A DNA stretch of 64,000 nt from Todiramphus chloris collaris (GCA_025345505.1 JANVCC010000064.1:631838-695837); one strand, 5' to 3'. Positions 1 through 13,164 are shown, numbered from the stretch's first letter. A program made the numbers and translations. The notes: generated by a model not told the origin, from the sequence alone.

Positions 1-832
1 CCACTCCTTGTAGCAGAGAGCACAGCAGCTTCTCAGGTAGATTCCATCTGGGATGAGGTGTCCCTCAGGAGATGCCATCATCCCCCCCCCTCTAATCCCA
101 ACACTGCAGTGTTGCAGCGGTAGGAAAATGGGGGTTTGCATCTTTTTCTTCTCAACCATCCCAGAAACCTCACAACCCCAACCCAAAATGGTTGGTTGCA
201 ACCAGACACGCATGGAAAAAGCCAGAGCCACGCGGCCTTTGCTTGGTCATAGTGAGTCACCGACAGCCTCAAGGCCAGCGAGGCCGGGCCGGCTGCTTGC
301 TCACCCGCCATCAAAGATTAAACAAAGAAAAAAACCCCAAACCCCAATAAACTTAACCAAGCTCAATAAAATTCTTCTCGGGAAGAGCATCCCGGTGCAC
401 ACACCCCAGGCTGGCAGGGAAGGGCAGATCCTACTGGGGATGGCTGGTGGGAATGAGCAACAGAACCAGAACAACTCCGGTTTTACTGTAGCGTTAACGC
501 AGCCGTAGCGTTCGATTCCCCCACCCCGAACGTCACGCAGGAGAAGGGGGGGGGGGGGAATAGAGCACAGGCTGCTGCCAGAAGTTGCACATTTTAGCGA
601 AAATTAGTTTAATAAACAGTTGGGTTGATGATTCAAATTTGCTTAACCACAGAAGCAAAGCTGATAGAAATCAGCCGTGGGCTGCTGTGCGCTCGCTGGC
701 TGGGCTTGCACGAATCGGAGGGCAGGTCCTCACGCCCTGGGTGCCCCCGTGGAGATGACCCACCACAGATAAGGGCTGGAGCCGTTCAAGAGAGTGGACA
801 GAAGAAGGATTTGAAGAACTCAGCCCCAAATC
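1..832. other. Gene-free unique sequence
   Basis: No recognisable exon, RNA gene or transposon is visible. Short open frames occur on both strands over the same bases, which argues against coding. A run of 13 G lies at 546-558 and a RUNX/GATA-like composite motif at 762-774. A B-box-like word (GTTCGATTCC, about 506-515) lacks the paired T stem of a tRNA. Confidence 0.6.
762..774 (+). promoter_or_regulatory. RUNX-GATA composite motif
   Basis: The word ACCACAGATAAGG joins a RUNX core (ACCACA) to a GATA core (AGATAAGG). The identical 13-mer recurs at 9102-9114. Motif matches of this length arise by chance in 64 kb, so this is only a candidate transcription-factor site. Confidence 0.15.
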
Positions 833-922
833 TTGCCTTGACCATGACCGAACTGAGGTTGTTTGCCTCAACCGTGAACAAAACGAGGTCATTTGCCTTG
901 ACCTTGAGCAGAAGGCACGGGA
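833..922. repeat. Degenerate 30-bp tandem repeat, 3 units
   Basis: Three consecutive 30-bp units (833-862, 863-892, 893-922) each begin TTGCCT(T/C)(G/A)ACC. Units 1 and 2 match at about 70 percent and units 1 and 3 at about 60 percent, with the best conservation in the first half. Because 30 is a multiple of three, both strands read as 10-residue repeats. There is no other sign of coding, so I read it as an old minisatellite. Confidence 0.5.
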
Positions 923-3900
923 TGAGCACCAGCACAGATCAGGTGATGGTCCTCCAGCCCTGCATTGCGTGAGGACCAGCATCCTTTTCTCTTTGCTGAG
1001 CATATCCCTTTTGTACCCAGGTGATCTTTCAGACTAGTTGACAATTTTTCCTAGACATTCTTTTGAAGCTGTAGAGATCTTCATTTTGGGGTTGCCCTCA
1101 CTGCAGAAATAAACACACAAGTTTCTGGTGGTGGATAAAAACGGCTTGTGGTTTTTGACCAGCCAACTTCTGTGCATTCAGCTTCCTGATGCTTCGAAGA
1201 AGATGGCTTTTCAGAGAACGCTGATGACGTCATCTGGGAAAACCAGGGCTGTCTAAAGCCATTCAAAGTGGGGATCCAAAATTTAGGGCATGGTGTTATG
1301 AGTAGGAGCTGATGGAGCTGTGGAGAGGAGGGTCTAAGCTTAGCAACGTGTGTGAAGGTGCAACAGGAAAAAATTCTGGTGCCTTTGCATGAGCACTTCT
1401 AATGATGAAGGTCGTTTGCAAGGGTTGAGTTGTTCACAAAGCACCTAGTAGATATGGTTTGCAGTCCTTGGAGTCACTGGAGAAGTACCCAGACCCAGTT
1501 GCCCATTTACTTTTCCGGTCATGCTCTGGTGGCGTGGAGAGGTTCAAGACTTGTGTGTCCCCATTTCTGATCGGCAAATCCTCTCTGTGAGCTTCATCCC
1601 ACCCACCTGCAGCCACCAAAATAGCTGTCACAGTCCTGGACTTGTTTGTGAAGCCCCAACACGGGGATGTGATGGATGGTACAAGCAAAGTCTTGGGGGA
1701 CTCCAGCCCTGCATGGCCTGACGAGGAGTCCCATGGTGTCCTCCTGTGGATGAGTCCCAGCTGCCATCAGATGTGTTGTTGGAAACATCCCTTGGTGAAC
1801 CAGCCAGGGCAGAGGCCAATAGATCTCCTCTGGGAAAAGCAAAGCCTGCAGCAGAGAAGCTGGTGGTAAATGAATGAAAGTCCAGTGAAGGAACTTGGAG
1901 CTGTGAAGATCTCAGCCTGCTAGCGGGGCTGCCTAACCGAAACCAGATTGCTGTAGGAAATAACTCTAGGACATTTCCACCACAAACTATGCACTGCTGC
2001 TGCTGGGATAAGGCCGTATGCTGTCAACCCAGTCTATTTTTTCCCCATCTTCCCTTCCAAGCATTGTTCCAAGCCCAAAGACGCTGCCGCAGCCGGCTGG
2101 GTGCCCTGGGAAATAACTTTCCCACCACTTTCTCTCTCCCCATGAAGGACACGGGGGGAAGCAGACAAGAGGTCTCGACAAAGTCAGCGGGAAGTACACG
2201 GCTGTGTGTGCATGTGTTATTATTTAGGAGCATGGTCGGGAGGAGGCAACATTGGCTTTTCAACCCCAACACGAGCAGAGTAAAGCTGGGATTGAGTTGG
2301 TTGCGCCGGCTCCACACAGGAGAGCATGGGGTGGGCTGGGAAGCAAGAAGCCTGGCTTGAAAGTCGGGATGGAGAAGACAATATCCATCTGCTTTCCAGG
2401 AATGGAGGATGAACACAAGGGACTGTGACCTCAACAGAGTCTAATGGGCCAACACAGCCCCAGCTTGCTCTCCTCTTCCATGCCAAGTGCTCGGAGGTGC
2501 AGGACAAGACTACCCTGCAGCCCTGTGGCTCTGCCACCTTGAGTCACTTGAGCTGCTGAATGGAAGAAAAGCCCGAAATGAGGTGAAGGTGATAATGCAA
2601 CATCGGTAAGATTGAGTTAAGGGAGACATTACCCATCACTAGTAGGCAGGGGGTAAGTGTTGGTAGGGAAAGTAAGTCTCCCCCCAGTCTGTAGGCAACA
2701 CTATGTCAACATTTTGGGTGGTAGAAATCTCTACCTCCAAAAGGATCCTTTGGGGAGGAACAAGGGATGAAATAGAAGATGAAAAAGGAGAATGTTCAGA
2801 AAAAAAATCTCAGTTGAAGCAATTTCTTAAGGGTTTGCAACCCAGTGCAACAGCTGTTGGACATCAGAGCTGATGGCTCAAGTTTTTGGTGGCCATCCAA
2901 GGCTTTGGAGACAACTGAGAGGTGTGGATACCTCCATGTGCCAGGGTGGAGATGACCCAACCAACCTGCTGACATCTTGTTAGTTCATGACAATACCACT
3001 GATGTACCTCAAATAATTCATACACTTTCAAGACCACTTTGCTTTTCTGGGAAGGGAGAAGAAGTCTTGTTGCCAGAAGCTGGAAATGGGGCAACCCCAT
3101 GGAGAGTTTCAAGGCCTTTGGTGTTTTTTCCCCCCTGTGGGTCCAGGTGGCTGGTGTGAGTGCAGCAGGAATGAACTCTCCAAGTACCTACCAGCCCTTC
3201 AACAGCAGCAGCTGCCTTGGCCCAAAGCCCAGGAAAGGATTTATACCATCAAGAGCAGAAGGATAAACTTCACCTCTGCATCGCTGACAGCTGAAGCTAC
3301 CTGGAAGAGGAGACTTTATTTTATAATGTGGTGTTATTTGAACATCTGTTGGAGAAGGAGTTTGGGGAGCCTGGGCATTTCCTCCTGGGGCTAATCAAAT
3401 TAACCCAGCATGGGGAAAGCTTTATGAGCATGCCTGGGATTGCCGTGCTCCCTTTGGGTGAGTGGAACATGGGGTTTAACCCTCCCAAAGGACATGTGGC
3501 TTCACCTCTGAAGCCCAAACGCAGAAGCACAGGACCTCCTAACCCAGATCTTGGTGTGCACGGACTGGACAGGGTTGCTTTCATCCCATGGCCCTGGAGA
3601 TCATCCCAGCTTTCCCGATTCCTCCTAAAATCATCTAAGACTTGGGAGTAGCCAGCTCCAGCTTTACAAATTCAATAAAGTAAAAGTGAACGCAGTGATT
3701 CCTTTGTTAGAGAAGGAATTGAAGTTAGCTGAAAATTGCTGGGGGGTGGAGGAAGGTGCTGGTCCTGGAGGTGGCTTTCTGGATGGCCCCAGGACTTTAT
3801 CAGCAGAGTGGGTTACCCGCAGAAGAAACCATGGACCTGAGAATGAAGAAATCCTCCTCAGAGAGCTAAGAAAGTGGGGGGGTTCCTCAGCAGCCCCTGG

Positions 3901-4740
3901 GTCCCAGGGTGCCCTGCCCCAATGCCCTGCTCCCACCCTCCCGGGGAGCTGACTTCAAACCGCCGGCTGGTAACGTGAACCCAACTGCCCCGTAGGAATG
4001 AAGGGTTTTACTAGAGCTGGTACCAAAAATTCCCCGAGTCCCTGAGCAGCGTGTAAGCCCTGGGAGTCTAAACATGTTCCCTGGCATTAATCACTGGTAA
4101 TAGAAACCAGAGCTGGCTCTTGTCCCCGCTGAGTCAATGCAACCCTTGACAACGCGTTGGGAAATACGCACGCAGGCTGAGAACGGGGCATGAAAGAAAT
4201 TCCAGGCAGGACTTTTTTTTTTTTTTTTAAGTGGAATTTCGAAATTGGAAAAACATAAAGGGAGTAAAAATAGAAACAACAGCAGCAGCAAAAACCTCAG
4301 TGATCCGCTGGCACTGAACCTCCCTCCTCCACCTCCCTGACAATCTCATCCCGCTCCCTACACGACGTTTGGCTGGGCCGGGGGAGCAGGTAGGACCTCT
4401 GGGCAGATAAAAGCCTCCTATGATCCAGCTGGTGAGTGGTTTCATGGCACCCTGGAGCAGAAGGTGTCACGGTGGCATCAGAGCCACACCATCCTACAAG
4501 ACCTCCATGCGTCACCACTGTGATTTCAGGTGTCTCCTGTCCTCCCAACACTTTTGTCATGAGAAGAAGAGATGTCACCCAGGAGATTGGGTCTAAACTC
4601 TTGCTCCCAACCCTTCTCCCTCCTTGGGCACCTCATGTTTGGATCTTTCCCCCTTCCCCAGCTGCATTATATGGGATGAGCTCAGCAAAAGCTCCTTCTG
4701 AGGCTAATTGCAGTCACAGGGACCCCCTAAGAGCACTTAG
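923..4740. other. Gene-free unique sequence
   Basis: No domain-bearing ORF, known repeat or RNA gene is recognised. Frames of up to about 136 codons exist but overlap on both strands. A run of 16 T lies at 4213-4228. The segment is ordinary mid-GC vertebrate non-coding DNA. Confidence 0.6.
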
Positions 4741-5103
4741 GAGAGATGGGCTCTCGAAGCGCTTAACGAGGTTGCGCTGAAATGGCAGCTAATTGATCTG
4801 CTTTCCCTAGGTTTTAGGAAGCGATTGATGGAGGCTCCTGATGGGGAGATAAATCTCTCCACAGCTTCATCAGATGGTGCCAGAAAGCGAAAGGATTGGT
4901 TTCCAGTAAGTGTCCGTAAGCATCTGGAGTCACTGGGGTGTTCTGGAGCATCAGGGCTTGATGTCCATACAAAGAAAATTGCAACCAGGAAAAAAAAACA
5001 AACCACCCCACCCCCCCGACCCCCTAAACAGCCATCCTCCCTCACTTCAGATTTTTCCCACCAGAAGGAAACTTGGATGTTTTATAGAAATGTTGAAAAA
5101 ATG
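4741..5103 (+). other. Stop-free stretch with possible exon (unsupported)
   Basis: The frame is open for 121 codons after a TAG at 4738. Inside it a pyrimidine-rich TTTCCCTAG (acceptor-like, ending 4810) and a CCAGTAAGTG donor-like site (GTAAGT at about 4904) bracket about 93 bp. That interval reads in frame through MEAPDGEINLSTASSDG. The opposite strand is also open over most of the interval, no family is recognised, and splice-like words are common by chance. Treat it as a weak exon candidate only. Confidence 0.1.
5003..5024 (-). other. C-rich tract, minus-strand G-quadruplex candidate
   Basis: C runs of 4, 7 and 5 are separated by one or two bases, with a CC just upstream. On the minus strand these give closely spaced G runs able to form a G-quadruplex if the longest run is shared between two columns. 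It lies in otherwise unremarkable sequence. Confidence 0.35.
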
Positions 5104-5379
5104 TGATGACAATTCCAGCCCCTGCTGCAGCCTCTGGCTGGTCCCTGGGGGGATGCTGAACTCCAAACAGCCCCAAACCCCTCCTTGGTCCCTCCTCTCA
5201 TAGGAGTTATCCCTCTAGCAGAGGTTTTGGTGCATAGCAGGAACATTTTCCGCTGGTTTGACACTGGTCTGGCGGAGGGAACGTCACGCCTGGGGATGCC
5301 ACATGTAGATATTACTTTAAATATTGGGATTTTTTTTTGCAAAGCTCACCCAGGCATGAAATTTTAGCATGTCCTTAAG

Positions 5380-5405
5380 ATAAATGGGGAAACTGAGGCA
5401 CACAG
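5380..5405 (-). mobile_element. MIR/CORE-SINE-like fragment
   Basis: The plus strand reads ATGGGGAAACTGAGGCACAC; its reverse complement matches the strongly conserved MIR core GTGCCTCAGTTTCC(C)CAT. Only the core is recognisable. MIR is an ancient tRNA-derived SINE of amniotes, so short diverged relics are expected in a bird. Assignment is from memory of the consensus. Confidence 0.5.
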
Positions 5406-8400
5406 GCAGGCACCTATGATGTTCCTTGAAAAAGGAAAGCTGAGATTGTCCCTTCAGCATCACTTTCCCTTTCCCAAAACTATGTCAAAAGAAGAATGAA
5501 AATCATCTTTTTTTTTTTTTTTTAATAATTTCTTCTTTAAAGGCGTCCTTGTTGAAAGCATTGTTAGAACACCCCTGGGTAGCTGCTCTGCTGCAGCACC
5601 CGAGATCCTCGCTGAGGGGAGAGGTCATGTTTATCTGTGATCTGTGAGCGAAAAAAATGGGGCAAAAAGCGATGGCTCCTGCCCACGCAGCGCGGCGTTG
5701 AAAGAGATGCTGCGTCCCAGATGGCTGCAATTAGGGGGGGGAGGCAGCAAGGGAAAGGAAAAAAATATTCCGCAGGTGCTGTGGGACTTTTCTGGAAACT
5801 TCAGCTGCTGCTTTTCCCAATGCTGCAAATCCCGCTTCCACTGACTGAATTATTGCTGGTTTCCTGCATGCGCAGCCTGGACCAGGAGGCTTTGGAAAAA
5901 CTGGGATGGTGCTGGAGGAGATTTTACCTTTTTTCCAATTTTTTTTAAAAGTTTTTTTGCCGCTTTCCCCCGATGTGATGGCCAAGTGTGTTCCAAAAAT
6001 GTGTCTCTTGATGCCCAGATGTGCTGCCAGGCAGCGGCACCTCCCTCCTGCCACCTCAGACTCATTCCTCTGTCACTTGTGGATTTGAAATAAGCCCTTT
6101 TTTATCACCAGTGAGCCTACCCAGATTAAAACCCCTACATTTTTTTTGCCAGGAAAGCACCATGGGGATGCTCCTCATTGCTGGCTGCGAGAACTTGGGC
6201 TTTTAGGAGGCATTTTGGTGGCTGGGTTTGTGTGAGTGATTGATTTTTCCTCCAGCAGAGAGAAAGGGGATGTGAACTGGTCTGAGTGGGCAGAGGGCAT
6301 CGCATGTGTCCACAGCTGCTGTTTTGGCCAGGATTGCATGGAAGCTTGCACAAAATGCCCTGCCTCATCCCCAGGGTATGAAGGGGAGAGCAAAAGCTGT
6401 CCCTGCTCTGTGTCTCAGTTTTCCCACCTTAAAAATGATACAAAAAAGCACTTCTCTGAAGGTTTTTTTGGGCAGAAGGAATCCTCAGGCTCTGCATTTT
6501 GCATCCAGGCAGTGGAGCTGAACAGCACCAGTGGAAAGGATGGAAGAATGGGGCAAAAAACCCACCCTGAAACTGGGGGACAGTCCTCATCACAGCGAAT
6601 TCCCAACGGCGTCGCTTCTTGCTGGGACAAGAGGAGACAGTTTTTCTGCCTCCTGGTATTTTTAGCAGCTCCTGCCCCTGGGCAGCTCATCCTAATCAGT
6701 TAGCTGCCATCTCATGTTAAGAAATTTCGGTGACAATGCATCTTACGCGGGGTCATTTCCTCTGGGGCAGGCTCCTGCTGGCCACAGCAACACTGCAAGC
6801 TTCTGTTTAACATCTGGTCCTACTTCTCCCGGTGGCCTTTTGGGTCACTGGCTCTGCCCAGCACAGCTCCCCTTTCACCCTGGCTCGCTCAGCGGGGACG
6901 GGCAGAGGGGACCATCTTTCCCTCCCTATCTCTCCCTGTCGCTGCCTCCAACGCCCCCGTGATGAGTTTTGGCATCTCGATGTGCTCCTCACCCCTGCGT
7001 GAGGTCATCCGTGCGGGTCACGTTTGGTGGCACCGGCCTTTGACCCATTGCTCCCAAAGGAAGCAGCTTTCCCCATCAGATAATTCTGTCCGCGTTACTG
7101 GGGCATCATCACTCCGGCACAGCGCTGTGCACTGCTGATGTTGTAGGAACAAGCTGCCTGCTTGGCATCCACCTTCCTTCCAGAATTCTGGGGTCCAGCA
7201 ACCAAATTTATCATGAGCGCATTGGTGCTGGGCCCTAGCGCAAGCTCAACCCCTTATTAGACAGAAGAGAATCTCCACTGCAGCTTCCATGAGCCTGTGG
7301 AGAACTCTGTGGTTCCTGGTTGGTTAAATTAAGGGTTTGGCTCCTATCAACTTCATGGTTCCCAGTAAAATGGCTCTGGGGGAATATGGTCCTCAGAGGA
7401 GCCATGAAGACGAAGGTTCAACAGCAAAGTTTGTGACCCTGAAGCTTTGATTTTTTACATGAAACTTCACCAAAATGTCAGGAAATTTTTTTCCCCCATA
7501 AGTTTTACAGGGCAATGTCTCACCTGGATGGAACGTCACCCTCAACCTGTGTGTGGACTTCACCTCCTGATTTATTCAAGTATCACCATCACGAGGTCCC
7601 CTGGCCACTTCCATGCTTGGTCAGGAGGTGTCCATGGGGAATCAAGCACATGGTTTTAATTTTCCTCTCGATCCGTAGAGAAAAGGAAAGCAAAGAGATT
7701 TATGGTCTCCCTTCTCCTCTTCCAGGTTTATAAATAGTGTTTATCAGGTGCTGGGCACATGGTGGCTTTTGGGGGAACGGCAGAGAGGGATCAAAAGCAA
7801 CATTGGGTTCCTCCTCCTTTCCTCTTTCAACATGTCTAATCTCTGTTCCTATCTATAAATGGCCACATTAACCTCTCCAGTTCAAACTGGAGGTTCGCTG
7901 GGGAGATTTTGTTGCCTGAAACCCTTGAAACCAGACCCCAAATTCTGTGCACCAACCTCAACTCCTGATGTTTGCTTTCATTTACCCTGGGAAATCCAGG
8001 TTGTCACATTGATACGGGGGAGCAGGAGAAGCTCCTGGGGTCCACACAAGGGGATCCCACTTCCATGGGCACTTTGTGGCCCTCACACCATTAAAAAGGT
8101 CCTCGTGGTGAAGGAAGATGGCTTGAGGAAGGGAAATAAAACAACCCCAAAAAACAAACCCAAGGAGGATGGTTGCATATTTTCATTGCACACAAGTAGA
8201 TCAACAAGTTGATTGTCCATAATTTTTTATTCTTATTTTTCACTGAAAGAAAGTGATTTTTGGTTTGTTTCTTTTTTACTGTGCCATTTTCCTAGAAGAT
8301 TGGTAATTTTTACTTCTAAAAGTTCCATTTGAGAATTAAAAGTTGAACCAACTGCTTTGTGAAAGGAAAAGAAAGAGACAAAAAAGACCAAGGTGGCAAG

Positions 8401-8944
8401 AGCAGAAAGGGTTTAAAAAAAAAAAAAGAGAGGAAAATAATTTCTATGGGTTTTCCTCTTTTGCCTGAATTTCTGTATGCCCTTAATGATGGCAGACCAG
8501 GTCCTTGGGATGCTGGAAGGGTTGGCTCAACCAAAGAGCTATAAATCTGAATTAGCAGGGAGGGAAAAAAGCAGATTGTTCGATACCAAGAAATAAAAAG
8601 AGCAGCTTTAAACCCCACAGAACTGTTTCTAAACCACCCTTCTAGCTACAGCTCTGGCTTGGAAGCACCACCATGTTTCATCCCAAGCTCTCAAGGTCTC
8701 CTGGCCAGACCCAGTGGAGATGCCAGCATTTGCTGAAGCCATCACCATAACACACCTCCCTAAAACTACAACCCCACAACGAGAAGAAAGCACCCAAAAA
8801 TCCTCACTGGGAGAAGCCATGGGCTGCCCCTGGAAAGCGTCATGCAAGAAAAATGCCCAGCAGTGGTTTTCCATCAAGCTTTTTAATGTTTTTTAAGGCA
8901 AAGGGAGATTTTTCCCAAGCAAGGCCGGAGCTCTACAAGCGATG
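5406..8944. other. Gene-free unique sequence
   Basis: Apart from one MIR-like fragment at 6406-6440, no repeat or gene is recognised. A TATAAATAG word near 7730 has no CpG context or plausible downstream ORF. A 13-A run occurs near 8416. Frames of up to 155 codons are not supported by any motif. Confidence 0.55.
6406..6440 (+). mobile_element. MIR/CORE-SINE-like fragment
   Basis: The order of matches follows the MIR core: CTCTGTGTCTCAGTTTTCCC, then a diverged form of the ATCTGTAAAATGGGGATAAT segment (here CTTAAAAATGATA). It matches over about 35 bp with several substitutions, as expected of a very old SINE copy. Confidence 0.5.
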
Positions 8945-9060
8945 GCAAAGAAATCATGAGCATTTATCTTCCCCTGCTCCGAGGTAATTATCACACGATC
9001 ATTATCGCCCACCATTAAAAGGAGTTACAGTGCAAACACAGCGGGCAGGGGCTAATCCTC
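8945..9060. promoter_or_regulatory. AT-rich block resembling a conserved non-coding element
   Basis: GGTAATTATC, CATTATCGCC and CCATTAAAAGG-type words cluster within about 50 bp, giving several homeodomain, GATA-like and TA-rich sites. There is no ORF and no repeat here. The conserved-element reading rests on texture only; no alignment was available. Confidence 0.2.
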
Positions 9061-11803
9061 ATCCCTTCCTGTAGCAGAGCACCCAGGGCCACCCCAGCCC
9101 AACCACAGATAAGGAACCCAACCAAAGATAACGTTTTCTAATGGTATACATCTTCCAGAACGGCTGATGGTGAAGTTGTGCCTTTTCAGACCCCTCTTTG
9201 AGTTTAGAAAGTGGTTAGTTTGGGTTTTTCTGGGAAAATATGTTTTTTCTGGGAGATGTCAGACCTAGGAACGAATAGATGAGAGAAGTTTTCCAGCACG
9301 CGATGATTCAAACCTCCTTCCCCTTCCACTTACAAAGGGGTTTGGTGTTTTTTTTCCCCGCAGATGCCTTTACTGACTTCAGCAGAGTTGTAAATGGAGG
9401 ATTACGAACCTCCAGTAAACAATGCTGCTCGACACACATTTGGAGCAGATTTCCAGGTGATAGAACTCCATGAACGTCAGCAAGAGTGATCCTGAGGTTG
9501 GAAAATCGTTGTCAACAGAGTTGCAAAACAACCAGCTGCCGGCATAAAACCGCTCTCTTAAAGCAAAATGATGAAACAATAGGCTTTTTTTAACTGCTTA
9601 CTGTGTTTTAAATATGCTGGTTTAATGCTTCTTTGCCTAAGTGCTGGGGTCATCCTGTATCTGACCCACCTTGGCAGCCCTCCCTTGCGTGCCCCATGCT
9701 CTTGGCTGACACGTGGTGTTGATTTTGATGGACACGAGGCATCTTTTGGGCTGACAAATAAGTGAATCACTGACTTTGCTTTTGTGTGCCCAGGGAAAAC
9801 GGGCTCCGTACACCCAACGAGGAGCAGGAATTTCCAGCCCCTCTCAGAAGTGACCTTCTGGCCAGCTGGATTTAAAGGATTTGAGCCCACTCGCATGACT
9901 CTCCCCAAGTCCCATGGCCTTTGCATCTGCTGTTTTGCACAGTGTCTTCCGTGTTTAGTTCAGACATTTTCCAGACTGACATTATCTCCTGGGGCTGGCC
10001 ATTCCCACCATTACGGGTGCCCCCATCCAACCAGGGCAGCTCTGCGTTCCTCCGGTGAAAGCAGTAGCTGAACCCTGCTACCAAACCCATCCATCCAGAG
10101 CCCAGGGGAAGAGCTCGGCCATGTGTTTGACATCACCTCAGTGGCTGACAGGAGCCAGCAGATGCCAAATAAAAACTCCAGTGAGCAGTTTCAGTCCTGT
10201 CCATCCGTCCAAGAGGTCTGAGGCATCCTCACCAACAGCTTTGGGGCTGTGCAATCTCAGGCCATCGCCCCCAACAAGCTCCTTTGAACTCGAAACCCCC
10301 GGGCCACGGCAGCCACGAGCGAGCGTTGTTTGAACATGGTTTTAATCTGCTTGGATATATTTAATGCACCAACATGTCTTAAACTGGAGGAGATCTAAGC
10401 CCTGCCTGGCAGGTGTGATGGAAAGCAGATGCTGTCTTCGTTGGCTTAGGAGGGCCTGGTGGGAAAAGCTTGATCAGAAGCACTTGCCCGGATGTTTTGT
10501 GGTGTGTGAGCATCCACCAAAGCTGGGCAAGGTGAGGGCGGAAGGCAAAAAGACACAGACAGTGGGAAGGAAGCAAAGGAAGGGAAAGAGAAAAGGGCAC
10601 AGATAGACAAGATGATTGGGATGAGGCACCAGGGGAAGGCACCAGCTTCTCAGCAGAAGATGAGAGCGGTGGAGCCGGTGCTCTCATGCTGATGTGGAGA
10701 GCAAATATTTGTGAAAGAAATTGGTATTACTTGTTTGCAGTAGAACCCAAAGCCAAGCTCCTTTCCCCTGGAGTGTGTATCATAAACGGTGCAACTTCTA
10801 GGATAATTCTTATTTAGCCTGAGCATCCTCATTTTTGTCAGGTCCAAACCTTACAAATCCATGGTTTAGACAAGTGGAAAACACCATTTAAAGGGTTGCA
10901 AATTCTGCATCATTTACCAAGCTGCCAGTTTTTGTTGCCTTTCAGGGTAGACTACAGAACTGGGCAGCTCCTGCCCGTTTCTACCCCCCTGGCTCCCTCC
11001 AGTCCCAGTTGATTTATCCCAGCAGGAGACTCAGATTGTGGCCTGGAAATGGAGGAAGGAGCAGGTCTGGCCTCTGCAAAGGTGAGCAAGGAAAATCTCA
11101 GCTCCTTTTTCTGGCACTCCCACAGCTGCCGTTGTCTCTGCACAAGGTCTGTGTGATCTATTAAACATCTCAAATCAGGATTTAATTTAGTTTTAATAAG
11201 ATGGTTTGGGAGATGTTAATTAAATTGAGTTATTAAAAACACATGGGCTGGACTTGGCGTATACATTTCCTTTTTTTATTAAGTCCATTATAAAATAAGG
11301 GAAGATAGAAAGGGGAAAAAAAAAAAAAAGCGCTGTCTTTAGGCACAGAAATTAATTCAAAATGCTTCTTTTTTCCTTTGCTGAATTAAACATGTCCCAA
11401 GCACACTGGGAGACGAAAAAATGCCAACAACCCAACCAGGTGACCTTGAATCCTCCGAGGCTCAGCAAGACTTGGCTTAAGGATGAAGTCAAAATGATGA
11501 AGCCTCTCAAACCTAAGTGCCCAAAGCTCAAACACAGAATTTCCCGCACGTCTCCGTACCTGCTGCTGGATTATTGATGGGAGTGATGCTGGGGAGATGC
11601 AGCCGCCCAGCACTTCCATCCACCACATGATGCTCCAGCCAAGAAAACTACAGGAATGTACATTTTTATCATCGCGCCTAATCAGATTTTTCCTCCCTCT
11701 GGCAAAAATGCTGCTGGGAATCTCTTTAGTTGAAGGGATTGTCAGGGTGATTTGGTTAAGCTGAAGAAAAACTCCCACGTGCTTTAAAAATGACAAATAT
11801 TTT

Positions 11804-11831
11804 ATTAGCTGGAAGTGTAACCAGCTGTAAT
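11804..11831. repeat. Imperfect inverted repeat (hairpin)
   Basis: ATTAGCTGG and CCAGCTGTAAT flank an 8-base loop; the arms pair except for a two-base bulge. Both arms contain a homeodomain-type TAAT core, so it may equally be two opposed binding sites. It lies in an AT-rich block (about 11775-11900) that looks like a conserved non-coding element. Confidence 0.4.
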
Positions 11832-12514
11832 TAGCTTAGCGGTCCTGAGTTAATAGATTTATAAGCTTTAGCGGATACAACGCGCTGGTGAGATGATCTG
11901 AATGGACCTGTGGAGGAAATTCATCCCCTCGTTCCCAAATTAACCTATTCTTTATGTCTGGGCTGCATGTATCCAACTCCTGGACGTGCCCCAAGGGCTG
12001 CGGAGGATGCGGAGCCCACCGAGGTTTTATCCCAGCTCTCGCCAGTCTGCAGGGAAATTCAGGGCACTGCATTATCCCACTTTACTCCTTAATTCTGCTT
12101 TTTCCAAAGCACCTTTTGCTGTTATTAATGATGTATCAATATTGGCAACTCACGTTTCCCAGCTGCAGATGAAACTTGGCAGATCCGTGGCCCTTCCACA
12201 ACCTCTTCTGCTCAGCACATGGATGGAAGGGAATAAAACAACCCGGGAAAAATCTTAGGGACCTGTTTATATTCACCAAAGCTTTGAAGTGGCTGGAAAA
12301 CAAGGCAAGACAACCTTCTGCCCATACCTGTCCCCACTGAAGAGCTTCGCAATGGATTTCTGATGCAGACGCACCCATCTGCTGGCTCTGGTGTTATGAA
12401 GATTGTTTAATGCCAGAATGGCATTAAAAAAGCATTTTTATTATATTTATCCCCTGTATCCTGCAGGTGCTTGCTGAGTGGGGGTAGAAAAGATACTTAA
12501 TCTCAACTGAATCT

Positions 12515-12538
12515 CTGGGGAAACCGAGGCAGAAATGG
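12515..12538 (-). mobile_element. Possible MIR core fragment
   Basis: CTGGGGAAACCGAGGCAGA is the reverse complement of a MIR-like TCTGCCTCGGTTTCCCCAG. The match is short and could be chance. Confidence 0.3.
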
Positions 12539-13164
12539 GGCAAGATCTCTGCGGGGTCCTTCTCTATGCATGGTAGCACTGAAGTGATGCTGGCACGAAG
12601 ACATCGATGAGTATCTTTGAGCGTGTCCCTGAGGAAGATGGATTTAAGCTGAACAACTCCATTGCCCTGCTGAAGCCAAGCCTGGCAGTTCTCCAGGGAG
12701 CCATCCCAAAGCATCTACCAAGGGTTCTCCAGGTCTGGGATTTCCTCCAACATTTCTTGCCATGCCCATGCTGCAGCCACCAAGAAGAAAAGGCACCTTT
12801 GCAAGGGCTGCAGCTCTATCCAAAGCATCTATGATGTTATATTAAAAATAAATATATGACCTCATGTAGCAGATATTGCAGGGCCAAGCCTGGGGGAGGA
12901 TGGGGAGGGGTAGACGTGCCTCACAAAGCCTTTGCTCTCTGCTACGCCGCGGTGAAGACCACAGAGCCAGCAGCCTCTCATCAGTGTGAATGAGAGCATG
13001 GTGTGGTCAGGTATGAGCCAAATTGCTTTGAAAACCTACCTATTTTTGGTAAAAACACCCCAGCCAGCCTGTTTCTGGTGAGAGCCAGCAGCCCAGACCA
13101 GATACACAGAATTACGGTGGCTTTCTAAAATAAATTTGGAAGATTAAGCAGGTTTTTCAGGCCA

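Larger units (their letters stand above)
9061..13164. other. Gene-free unique sequence with homeodomain-motif clusters
   Basis: No coding gene is recognised. The segment holds a second AACCACAGATAAGG word (9101-9114), a TTAATT-rich block (about 11160-11250), a 14-A run (11316-11329), a small hairpin (11804-11831) and a MIR-like core (12515-12538). A GTGAGC donor-like word at about 11082 has no convincing upstream exon. Confidence 0.55.

Noticed and set aside
506..515. tRNA B-box-like word GTTCGATTCC
   Set aside because: The flanking bases cannot form the T stem and there is no A box at the right distance.
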